Below, in pieces: positions 1 through 6,681 of a stretch of 51,026 nt of DNA. Below the pieces are notes generated by a model. That model did not search any database. It was not told the origin of the DNA and saw only the letters and a program-made list of their open reading frames with translations. Position 1 is the first letter of the stretch. Every line of letters starts with the position of its first letter. The stretch comes from Thermoplasmata archaeon (GTDB lineage Archaea; Thermoplasmatota; Thermoplasmata; Lutacidiplasmatales; UBA184), in NCBI GenBank assembly GCA_027315455.1, contig DAHUXZ010000016.1:1-51026 (forward strand), in the 5' to 3' direction. Position numbers and translations under genes: made by a program.

Positions 1-2
1 AC

Positions 3-1367
3 CGGCTCCGGCCGCGCACCGAGGCGCCGTGGGAGGTCTTCGGAGAGCGGATCCGCCGCTACGAGATCCATCTGACCGGCCGCCGCGTCGAGATGGTGCG
101 CGGTCCGATCCAGCTGGAGGGCTACGGGATCCGCCTCTTCCGCCCCGTGGGCGGGGAGATGCGGGTCGGTTTCGCGGCCTCGAACGACCTGAGCGATGCG
201 GGGATCGACTCGGCGCTCGCCGCCGCGGAGTCCGCGGGCCGGCTTTCCCGATTCCCCGCGCGCCGGCTGGATCTCCCGAGCGCGGTGGCGGCCCACGCCC
301 CGTCCGTCGAGAACCGTGACCCGGCGCTCTGGGACCGGCCGATGGAGGCCCTGGACGCGTACCGGGCGGCCCTGCTCGCCCCGTTCGACGGCCGCGCGAA
401 CGAGTCGCCGAGCTTCGGGTCGATCCGCGCGACGCTCACCGAGACGACCCTGACGAACTCCGAGGGCATCCAGCGCGCCTACGCCCATACCCTGGCTGAC
501 CTCGAGTTCGCCGTCAAGGCGACCGGCGGGGCCGAAGGGGCGGCGCCCGGGGAGTACTGGGTCACGGGACGCCAGCGCCGTCTCGACCCCCGGGGCCTGG
601 ACGAGCGGGCTGCCGCCTGGTGTCGCCGGGCCCAGGACGTGCGCCGGACGACGGCGCCGGCGACCGGGGAGACCACGGTCGTCCTCTCCCCGAACGTTCT
701 CGCCGACGTTCTCCCGGCCGTCCTCGGCTACCGATTCTCCGGCGGGGCCGAGCTGCGGAAGCTGGCGTTCCCGACCGGCGCGGTGGTCGGAAGCGGGGCC
801 GTTTCGATCGCCGACGACGGCCTCTTCCCGCTCGGGCTCGGCACCGCGCCGTTCGATGACGAGGGAGTCCCCCAGGCCCGGACCCCGCTCCTCGCGAACG
901 GGGTCGTCAGCGGGACCCTCCAGGACCTCCTGCATGGCGCGGCGCTCGGGTCGGCGACGACCGGGAACGGACGGCGCGACTCGGTCCAGTTCAGCCCGTG
1001 GTCGCACTTCGACCTCTCCCCCTCGCCCCAGTCGACGACCGTCGTCGTGGCCCCGGGAAGCGGAGGCGGCGACGCCGACCTCGCCGAGGCCGTTGGCGAA
1101 GGGCTCTGGATCGACCAGCTCGGCTACGCCTTCCCCGATCCGGTCTCGAGCGGCTTCGGCGGGGAGATACGGGTCGCCTACCGCATCCACCGCGGGAAGA
1201 TCGCCGAACCTGTCCGCGGCGGCACCCTCGGCGGGGTCGTCCTGGCTCCCGAGAAGCAGCCGTCGCTCCTGGCGAACGCGCGGACGATCGGGGGCCGCAG
1301 CGAGGTGGCCGGCTACCTGGCGAGCCCGCCCTGGGTCATCGATCGGATGAGCGTGGCGGGCGACTGA
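3..1367 (+). CDS. TldE/PmbA-like subunit of TldD/TldE metalloprotease, 5' truncated
   Basis: This is the C-terminal 454 residues of a TldD/PmbA family protein. The frame is open from the first bases of the window, so the true start lies upstream; the first in-frame ATG (93) is internal to conserved sequence. TldD/TldE heterodimers are peptidases that trim unfolded peptides and mature some RiPPs. The family N-domain end (RYEIHLTGR, EGYGIR), the NSEGI segment and the PmbA-style C-domain (VVLSP, FPTGAVVGS, DDEG, TPLLANGVV) are visible. I see no HExxxH metal motif in the visible part, which fits the non-catalytic TldE/PmbA partner rather than TldD; the tldD gene would be expected just upstream, outside the window. 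Family is secure; the TldE versus TldD call is moderately sure. Confidence 0.82.
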   Translation, partial: RLRPRTEAPWEVFGERIRRYEIHLTGRRVEMVRGPIQLEGYGIRLFRPVGGEMRVGFAASNDLSDAGIDSALAAAESAGRLSRFPARRLDLPSAVAAHAPSVENRDPALWDRPMEALDAYRAALLAPFDGRANESPSFGSIRATLTETTLTNSEGIQRAYAHTLADLEFAVKATGGAEGAAPGEYWVTGRQRRLDPRGLDERAAAWCRRAQDVRRTTAPATGETTVVLSPNVLADVLPAVLGYRFSGGAELRKLAFPTGAVVGSGAVSIADDGLFPLGLGTAPFDDEGVPQARTPLLANGVVSGTLQDLLHGAALGSATTGNGRRDSVQFSPWSHFDLSPSPQSTTVVVAPGSGGGDADLAEAVGEGLWIDQLGYAFPDPVSSGFGGEIRVAYRIHRGKIAEPVRGGTLGGVVLAPEKQPSLLANARTIGGRSEVAGYLASPPWVIDRMSVAGD

Positions 1368-1382
1368 CCCGGCCCCGGCCGG

Positions 1383-1607
1383 CTACTTCAGCCGCAGGAG
1401 GATCGTCCGGCACTTCGGGCAGCGCTCGCCCGAAAGGTTGGCCGAGTACGTCCCCAGGAACCCGGTCGGGACGAGGACCTCGAGCCCGTGGGGCCGCAGC
1501 CTCGCGGCCGACGCATCGTGCGACCAGTAGAGGCCGGAGCCGTTGGAGGTGGAGACGAAACCCGGCTCGAGGGGGCCCGCGCAGACCGCACACTTGCCCG
1601 TTGCCAT
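1383..1607 (-). CDS. Small zinc-ribbon protein (DUF6487-like)
   Basis: A 74-residue protein with two CxxC pairs (CAVC near residue 6, CPKC near residue 63) separated by a short domain containing GLYWS. This layout resembles the bacterial/archaeal DUF6487 zinc-ribbon family; that match is from memory of the pattern, not a search. The frame opens further upstream (1658), but ATG 1607 is preferred because an A-rich, TATA-like stretch lies about 30 nt upstream and CxxC begins immediately after this Met. It converges with tldE, 15 bp apart. Function unknown; metal binding is inferred from the cysteines. Confidence 0.6.
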   Translation of the reverse strand: MATGKCAVCAGPLEPGFVSTSNGSGLYWSHDASAARLRPHGLEVLVPTGFLGTYSANLSGERCPKCRTILLRLK

Positions 1608-1757
1608 GGTAGGGACCGCGGCTCGCACCGCCGTCCAGTATCTTTCCTTTTCGCTCAAGGGGACGGTGGGTCGCCGGGCGCCCCGGGACCCCCGCCGGGC
1701 CGAACCGGCGCGGCCTCAAGTTTGATAAGGGATGACCGCGCACTACCGGCGGCCGGG

Positions 1758-1799
1758 AAAAACACAGCCCCCGCAGGCTCCGGGTAAACCTGCGGGGGC
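1758..1799 (-). terminator. Perfect 11-bp hairpin followed by a T tract
   Basis: The arms GCCCCCGCAGG (1767-1777) and CCTGCGGGGGC (1789-1799) are perfect complements around an 11-nt loop. Read on the minus strand the hairpin is followed at once by TGTGTTTTT (1766-1758). It lies just downstream of the minus-strand pair ending at 1836 and before the next minus gene, where a terminator for that transcript is expected. On the plus strand there is no T tract, so orientation is clear. Confidence 0.65.
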
Positions 1800-1835
1800 C
1801 AAAGACATCGTGATTACAGCCCGATAACCGACATA

Positions 1836-2051
1836 TTACCTGCTCCGATCGGGATCCTGGGAGTGCTTGCGAGCCGCGGGACGCGGGAGAGCGGCCGCCA
1901 TCGGCTCGAGCCACGGTGGCCAGTGCACCTCGCCGACCCCCACGGGGGGGACCATCGCCATGACGAGGCTCGGGGGCGACGGGGGGGAGGCGGAAGGCCG
2001 TCGGGCCTTCGGCGAGCGGACCGGGGGAGCGGCCTCCATGGACGAGAGCAT
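1836..2051 (-). CDS. Hypothetical proline-rich small protein
   Basis: A 71-residue ORF whose ATG overlaps the stop of the upstream minus-strand gene as TGATG, a classical translational-coupling arrangement. The product is Pro/Ala/Arg-rich with a more structured stretch (GVGEVHWPPWLEPM). No family is recognised. Low complexity and the GC-rich background make the coding call uncertain, but the TGATG junction and the hairpin/T-tract terminator placed 37 bp after its stop support a real two-gene unit. It could be intrinsically disordered. Confidence 0.4.
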   Translation of the reverse strand: MLSSMEAAPPVRSPKARRPSASPPSPPSLVMAMVPPVGVGEVHWPPWLEPMAAALPRPAARKHSQDPDRSR

Positions 2052-2392
2052 CACAGGAAGTCCTCCAGATGGGACGGCATCGGCCAGGGGATCGTGAGCC
2101 CCGGGCCCTTCTTCGGGGGCAGCTGGGGCCGGGGGGCCGCGGGGACGTCGGTCTCCGCTTCGAGGTCGAGCGCCGCGGAGGACGGGGTCTCGCTGGGAAG
2201 GTCGAGGTCGGTCAGGCGCGCCAGGGTGGGGAGGGTACCGAAGACGACGAGGGGGCACTCCCGCCGCGCACCGGTGCGGAGGATCGAACGCGCGTCCGCG
2301 TGGACCCGCCCGCACGCGGGGCAGACGTCCGACTGGGTGAGCATCGTTCCGATGCCGCCCAGGTACGCCCCGCTCTCGGTAGCACGCGTCAT
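2051..2392 (-). CDS. Hypothetical small protein with one CxxC and a third cysteine
   Basis: A 113-residue protein with CPACGR near residue 24 and a further Cys before a hydrophobic VVFGTL segment; a Pro-rich C-terminus ends in SHLEDFL. One zinc knuckle or half-ribbon is possible. Start choice: a TATA-like TTTAAGTA on the minus strand (2419-2426) predicts transcription start near 2396, so the ATG at 2392 would be leaderless; the GTG at 2404 would lie upstream of it. Divergent from the STAND regulator at 2490, sharing a 97-bp promoter region with a palindrome. No function recognised. Confidence 0.5.
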   Translation of the reverse strand: MTRATESGAYLGGIGTMLTQSDVCPACGRVHADARSILRTGARRECPLVVFGTLPTLARLTDLDLPSETPSSAALDLEAETDVPAAPRPQLPPKKGPGLTIPWPMPSHLEDFL

Positions 2393-2436
2393 GGCAAAGA
2401 CCACTGGGGCGAATTTGCTACTTAAACCTCGGCTGC

Positions 2437-2452
2437 TATTTTGTACAAAATA
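2437..2452. promoter_or_regulatory. 16-bp perfect palindrome in divergent promoter region
   Basis: TATTTTGTACAAAATA is a perfect 16-bp palindrome in otherwise very GC-rich DNA. It sits between two divergent genes, immediately upstream of a TATA-like TCTAAGTAG (about 2456-2464) that would place transcription start a few nt before the GTG at 2490. The size and position suit an operator for a dimeric winged-helix protein; the downstream gene itself starts with such a domain, so autoregulation is a reasonable inference. The AT core could also serve as a promoter element. Confidence 0.5.
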
Positions 2453-2489
2453 ACTCTAAGTAGCCCCTTCCCCCATACCCTCCCACGCC

Positions 2490-4910
2490 GTGCCCGTCAC
2501 GAGCTACCTGCCGGCGGAGATCATCGACTACCTCGAGACCCACGCGCCGCCCGAGGACGCGGGGTTCGGGATCAGCCAGCGGGAGCTGGCGAAGGCGCTC
2601 GGCTACCACGCCTGCTCGATGTCCCGGCCGCTCGCGGGGCTCGTCAAGGACGGCTACCTGAGGACCCACCGGGGGGTGGTCCGTGGGGGCGAACGCAAGC
2701 AGTTCGTCTACCGGGTCACGGACGAGGGCCGGGCCTACCTCCAGAAGCAGACGAAGGACGTTCCGATGCTCTCGGGGGCCCTGCCCCCGCCCCCCAACCC
2801 GTTCCTGGGGCGCCGGGAGGAGCTCCAGGAGCTCTGGCGCTACTCGCTCGAGGGGGGGGAGGTGATCTTCGTGGAGGGCCCGCCCGGGATGGGGAAGACG
2901 GCGCTGATCGCCCGCCACATCCGCCGGCTCAAGGCGGGCCGCATCCCGTTCTGGTTCACCCTGCGACCGGGAAGCTCCCCCCGCCACTTCGCGACGGCGC
3001 TCGCCCGCGCGCTCTCGACCATCGGCGCCCAGCAGCTCGCCTACTACTCGCAGCTGCCGCGGCAGCCGGTCGGCCGTGAGGTCGCCGACCTGGCCGCCCG
3101 GGCCCTCGGCGAGCGCACGATCATCGTCGTGCTGGACGACCTGCAGGCCGCGAGCGGGGACATGCGCCGGTTCATCGTGGAGTTCACCGAGGGCCTCGCG
3201 CGCGGGCGGCGGGACCTGTACTTCTTCGTGGGCCAGGAGGCGCCGTTCTTCGAGCCGAAGGAGCTCAAGCCGCGGCATCTCGTGGTGGGGGGCCTCGACC
3301 GGTCCGCGGCCCACGACCTGACCGACCGCCGGGGGGGGCTCGCCGACCGGTTCGAATCGGTCTACCAGGCGAGCCTCGGCAGCCCCCTCCTCCTCCAGCT
3401 CGCGGTCTCGAACCCCGGGGTCGAGGCCTCCGCGTCCGCGCTACCGGCGGCCGTCATCGGCCGGCTCGCCCGCGAGGAGCTGCTGGCGCTCCTCCCGATC
3501 GCGCTCGCCAACGAGCCGATCCCCGCGTCGTTCATCTCCCAGGCCGGCGGCATCTCCCCCGCCCGTCTCGACCGCCTCGTCCAGGGAGGGGTCCTGCAGC
3601 GGAGCCTCGAGGGCCGGGTCGAGCTCCTCCAGGTGGTCCGGACCGCGCTCATGGAGCGGGCCGGTCCCGGCGACGAGTCCGTCGGCCACCTCAAGCTCGC
3701 GGCGTTCTACGGACGCAGCCACCGACCCGAGGCCGTCCGGGAGCGGTTCCTGCACCTCGTCGCCGCGGAGGCGTGGAAGGAGGCCGCCCGCCTCGTGGCG
3801 ACGCAGGAGCGCACCCTCCTCTCCCTGGGGTACTCCGACCCCCTCCGGGGAGCCCTGCGCCACCTGAGCCTGGCGATGCCGAAGGGCGCCGCGCGGGTCC
3901 GCGCCCTCCGCGTGGAGGCGGCCGTCCTACGGATGCACTCGGAGTTCTCCGAGGCGATCCTCGCGCTGCGCCGCGGCATCGTCGAGGCCGAAGGCGACCG
4001 CCGGATCGAGGCGGAGTCCCTCTGCCAGATCGTCGAGCTCCATGTGCGCATGCGCCAGCTCGAGGAGGCCGAGCGGGCGCTCGCCGACGCGCGGCAGAAG
4101 GGGCCGTTCACCCGGCGCCTGCAGGTCTACCTCATGCTCAGCGAGGCGCGGATCGTGGAGCTGCGGGGGGACGTCTCGACCTCGCAGGCGATGTACCAGC
4201 AGGTCTTCGAGTTCGCGAAGAGCTCGCGCGTGGCGGACCTTTCCCTCGAGAGCATCGCCGCCTGGTCCCGGACGGCCTTCCTGGGCGGCAACCGGGAGGT
4301 GGCGCTCTCGGTCGTCGGGGAGGCGCTGCCCGGCGCCCGCGCCTCCGGGCGCCTCGACATCGTCTTCGGCCTCCTCCTGGTCCGCGCCCGCGCCTACGCG
4401 GAGATCGGCGAGCGGGAGCAGGCCGAGGCCGAGATGCGGATCATCCGCACGGAGGCGGAGGCGCTCGGCTATCTCAACCAGCTGACCTACACCCTGAGCG
4501 GTCTCGCGGCGATGGCCGTCGAGGCCGAGCGGTGGGGGGACGTCGTCAACTATGCCCGACAGGCGAGCGCGCTCGCCGAGCGGCTCGGCAACGACCTCGT
4601 CTACGGCCACACGCTCGCGATCCAGTGCTCGGGGGAGCTGCGCCAGGGGCGGATCGAGGAGGCCCGCCTGCACGGCGAGCAGGGGGTCTCGGTCCTCTCC
4701 CGCCTTCCCCCGTCGGACTCGCTCATGATCGCCCACGCCTACCTCTCCGAGGTCTACCTCGAGCTGCGGGACCTCGAGCGGGCCCGGGTGCACTTCGACT
4801 CCGCCTACCGGCTCGCCGATTCGATGGGGATCGCCTGGTGGAAGTCGCAGCTCGAGCGCGAGCTCAAGGGGAGGCTCGATGGCGTGCCCGGCGCGCCGAC
4901 AACGGCCTAG
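2490..4910 (+). CDS. wHTH - STAND/AAA ATPase - TPR signalling regulator
   Basis: An 806-residue multidomain regulator. Residues about 5-90 form a winged-helix DNA-binding domain (SQRELAKAL recognition region, basic wing, YRVTDEGRAYL). A STAND-type NTPase follows: FLGRREEL sensor, Walker A GPPGMGKT (130-137), Walker B IIVVLDD (211-217), then helical and winged-helix segments. From about residue 400 to the end there are Ala/Leu-rich helical pairs typical of TPR repeats. STAND proteins are nucleotide-dependent signalling switches, and MalT is an analogous architecture with the DNA-binding domain at the other end. The start is GTG, supported by the upstream TATA-like element. The ligand and regulon are unknown; the palindrome at 2437-2452 is a candidate target. 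Confidence 0.82.
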   Translation: MPVTSYLPAEIIDYLETHAPPEDAGFGISQRELAKALGYHACSMSRPLAGLVKDGYLRTHRGVVRGGERKQFVYRVTDEGRAYLQKQTKDVPMLSGALPPPPNPFLGRREELQELWRYSLEGGEVIFVEGPPGMGKTALIARHIRRLKAGRIPFWFTLRPGSSPRHFATALARALSTIGAQQLAYYSQLPRQPVGREVADLAARALGERTIIVVLDDLQAASGDMRRFIVEFTEGLARGRRDLYFFVGQEAPFFEPKELKPRHLVVGGLDRSAAHDLTDRRGGLADRFESVYQASLGSPLLLQLAVSNPGVEASASALPAAVIGRLAREELLALLPIALANEPIPASFISQAGGISPARLDRLVQGGVLQRSLEGRVELLQVVRTALMERAGPGDESVGHLKLAAFYGRSHRPEAVRERFLHLVAAEAWKEAARLVATQERTLLSLGYSDPLRGALRHLSLAMPKGAARVRALRVEAAVLRMHSEFSEAILALRRGIVEAEGDRRIEAESLCQIVELHVRMRQLEEAERALADARQKGPFTRRLQVYLMLSEARIVELRGDVSTSQAMYQQVFEFAKSSRVADLSLESIAAWSRTAFLGGNREVALSVVGEALPGARASGRLDIVFGLLLVRARAYAEIGEREQAEAEMRIIRTEAEALGYLNQLTYTLSGLAAMAVEAERWGDVVNYARQASALAERLGNDLVYGHTLAIQCSGELRQGRIEEARLHGEQGVSVLSRLPPSDSLMIAHAYLSEVYLELRDLERARVHFDSAYRLADSMGIAWWKSQLERELKGRLDGVPGAPTTA

Positions 4911-4930
4911 AAAGAACGGAGGAGAGGCGG

Positions 4931-4989
4931 CCTCGGCCCCGGCCCGAAGGCCGAGGGCGTCAACGGCCGCGGAAGGGATCGACCCTTCC
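4931..4989. terminator. Two tandem perfect hairpins
   Basis: CCTCGGCC/GGCCGAGG (4931-4938, 4949-4956) and GGAAGGG/CCCTTCC (4971-4977, 4983-4989) are perfect stems of 8 and 7 bp. They lie 20 bp after the STAND gene stop. On the minus strand they come after the micro-ORF at 5005-5049 and are followed by a pyrimidine-rich stretch (CTCTCCTCCGTTCTTTCT) just before 4910, so they may end transcription from that side or form the body of a small RNA. Confidence 0.4.
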
Positions 4990-5004
4990 CTCGGCGGAAA
5001 GGGG

Positions 5005-5049
5005 TTACAGCTGCTCCTGGGGGAGCGGGGGGACACACGGCAGGTACAT
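5005..5049 (-). CDS. Candidate micro-ORF of 14 residues or small RNA
   Basis: Reads MYLPCVPPLPQEQL. Support is from signals, not from the peptide: a minus-strand TATA-like CTTATAAC (around 5088-5096) places transcription start near 5066, exactly where a strong Shine-Dalgarno GGAGGTG (5065-5059) begins; the ATG follows after 9 nt. The same layout is seen at the 13-residue micro-ORF at 18124. Downstream are two stable hairpins and a pyrimidine-rich tail, giving a predicted transcript of about 150 nt. It may be a leader-type peptide, an sRNA carrying the ORF, or chance. The transcript converges on the 3' end of the STAND gene. Confidence 0.3.
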   Translation of the reverse strand: MYLPCVPPLPQEQL

Positions 5050-5066
5050 GCTCGGATTCACCTCCG

Positions 5067-5492
5067 AGGTCGCGGGCGGAAAACTGAGTTATAAGGCTTC
5101 CGTGGTACGCCCCCCCGTAGACCCGTAGATATACGCCACGCATCCGTGAGGGCGTATGCGCATCAATCTAAGAATCCTTAGAACCTCCGCCATGACGGTA
5201 AAATCGTCTCAATCGGCCCGGCGCAGCGAGCCGGAGCGCGTGACGCTCTCGCACGGAAGCAAAAAGCGGCTGTAGCGGCCCAGTTCGCCCTTCCCGGGCG
5301 CCGGGATCTCCCTCCCGGTAGGGGCCAGGCGCTTCCGCCGCCCCCCGCGGTCGATGGCCGCGAGGACGTCGCCCCCCTGCGGGGGGGCTCGCGGGGAGGC
5401 CCGGGCGAGCCGCCGCGCCGGGGTGTGCGGCCGAGGCCCCGTCGCCCGGTCCGCCCCTGGGGCGGCTCGTTCGGGGGGCCGCGGCCACGACG
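5067..5492. other. Gene-poor stretch with AT-rich repeats; no convincing gene
   Basis: Contains a TATA-like GTTATAAGG (5088-5096) usable on either strand, a second TATA-like GATATA near 5128, an inverted repeat ATACGCC/GGCGTAT (5131-5137, 5151-5157), the palindrome ATGCGCAT just after it, and TCTAAG/CTTAGA (5167-5182). A 27-codon plus-strand ORF (5192-5275) and a 106-codon minus-strand ORF (5209-5529) exist. The latter has coding-like codon use over its last 55 codons but no promoter, RBS or recognisable family, and its start overlaps the deoxyhypusine synthase gene. I do not call either. Confidence 0.5.
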
Positions 5493-6554
5493 CTACGCCC
5501 GGCCGATCTCGACCTGGTCGCCCGTCCAATCGAAGACAAGGCGGCTCCGGGGCTGCCAGACCCGCCGGCGGTCCCAGAGCGCCCCGACGAGGAGCGGCAG
5601 TCCGATCGAGGCGTCGACGTGGGCCATCGCCCGGGTCGCGGTACGGGAGATCTTCCCCCAGGACTGCGCCTCGTCGAGCGTGCTGCCCGACAGCCCGCCC
5701 CAGTGCGGCACGTCGGTGGTCAGCTGCAGGGCGTAGTAGTGTCCCTCTCCCTCCCGGCCGAAGGCGTAGTTGGCCATCACGATCCCGTCGTTGATCCAGT
5801 TCTTGGGCGTCCCCCCGCCGATGTAGATGACCGCGGTCCGCGGGGAGTGCGCGAGGATCTGGACGAGCTCGTAGTTGTCCCGCACCGCGTCCAGAATGAA
5901 CCGGTCGGGGCGGCCCCGGTTCGCCTGGTAGTGGAGGGTAAGGCCGATGCCGATCGAGCTGTCGATGAGGGCGGGCGAGAAGACCGGGACCCCGCGCCGC
6001 GCCGCCGTCGCGAGGATCGACCGGGGGTCGTCGAACTGCTTGCCCAGGAACCCGAGGAACTCCCGGGAGGAGGCCGGGCGTCGCGGGAACCGCTCGGTGA
6101 TCTTCCCGATCGCGCGGTCGGTCTCCTCGAACTTGAGCTCATCGACGTAGGTGTCGTAGATCCGGTCGAGGTAAAGGTCCCTAAGTTCGACGTCGTCGGC
6201 CGACGGCGACCCCATCCAGTGACGCCCGCCGATCGTCTGGTAGATGTCCTGGTAGAGGACGGCACCGGTCGAGACGACGACGTCGACGAGGCCCCAGTCG
6301 ACCAGGTCCCGCAGCACCTTGCGCAGGCCGGCCGCCACGAGCGGGCCGGCGAGCCCGAGAAGGATCGTCGGTCGCCGCCGGTCCGTGAGGGCGTTCTCCC
6401 ACACCTCGAGGCACCGGCCGAGGTTCCGCGCCTGGATCGAGGTCCGCTGGAAGGCGGTGAGGAGGTCCCCGAGCCCGCGGACCCGCTCGACGTCCACCGC
6501 ATCGACGGCCTTCTTCAGGTAACGTCGGCGGCCGGAAGCTCGGCTTTTCGCCAC
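5493..6554 (-). CDS. dys: Deoxyhypusine synthase
   Basis: A 353-residue DHS family enzyme, which transfers the 4-aminobutyl group of spermidine to a lysine of archaeal initiation factor aIF5A in the first step of hypusine formation. The NAD-binding/active-site region is clear: TGAVLYQDIYQ near 96-106, SSIGIGL near 199-205, and the glycine-rich GGGTPKNW segment with the probable imine-forming Lys251. Length is normal. GTG start at 6554; a minus-strand TATA-like GCTTATGTC about 26 bp upstream makes it leaderless. Related DHS-like enzymes make homospermidine or other conjugates, so substrate specificity is inferred from family and from the archaeal need for hypusine. Confidence 0.9.
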   Translation of the reverse strand: MAKSRASGRRRYLKKAVDAVDVERVRGLGDLLTAFQRTSIQARNLGRCLEVWENALTDRRRPTILLGLAGPLVAAGLRKVLRDLVDWGLVDVVVSTGAVLYQDIYQTIGGRHWMGSPSADDVELRDLYLDRIYDTYVDELKFEETDRAIGKITERFPRRPASSREFLGFLGKQFDDPRSILATAARRGVPVFSPALIDSSIGIGLTLHYQANRGRPDRFILDAVRDNYELVQILAHSPRTAVIYIGGGTPKNWINDGIVMANYAFGREGEGHYYALQLTTDVPHWGGLSGSTLDEAQSWGKISRTATRAMAHVDASIGLPLLVGALWDRRRVWQPRSRLVFDWTGDQVEIGRA

Positions 6555-6681
6555 GGGCGTCCGAACCGCGGCCGAGACATAAGCGCTCGCGCCCGCCGCC
6601 CGACGTCGTCCGTCTTGGGGCCGTTCGTCGGGTAAGACGGGAGGCGAACTCTGTTAACCCCCTCGCCCTAGGCCCGGCGGC

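Noticed and set aside
1743-1808. 21-codon minus-strand ORF with a CGGC motif
   Set aside because: Its sequence is the terminator hairpin itself; no SD or TATA.
3348-3366. GGTTCGAATC-like tRNA T-arm match
   Set aside because: Inside the STAND CDS with no acceptor or anticodon stem around it.
5192-5275. 27-codon plus-strand ORF
   Set aside because: No SD and no well-placed TATA; composition not informative.
5209-5529. 106-codon minus-strand ORF
   Set aside because: Overlaps the dys 3' end, no promoter or RBS, no family; only codon bias in its second half favours it.
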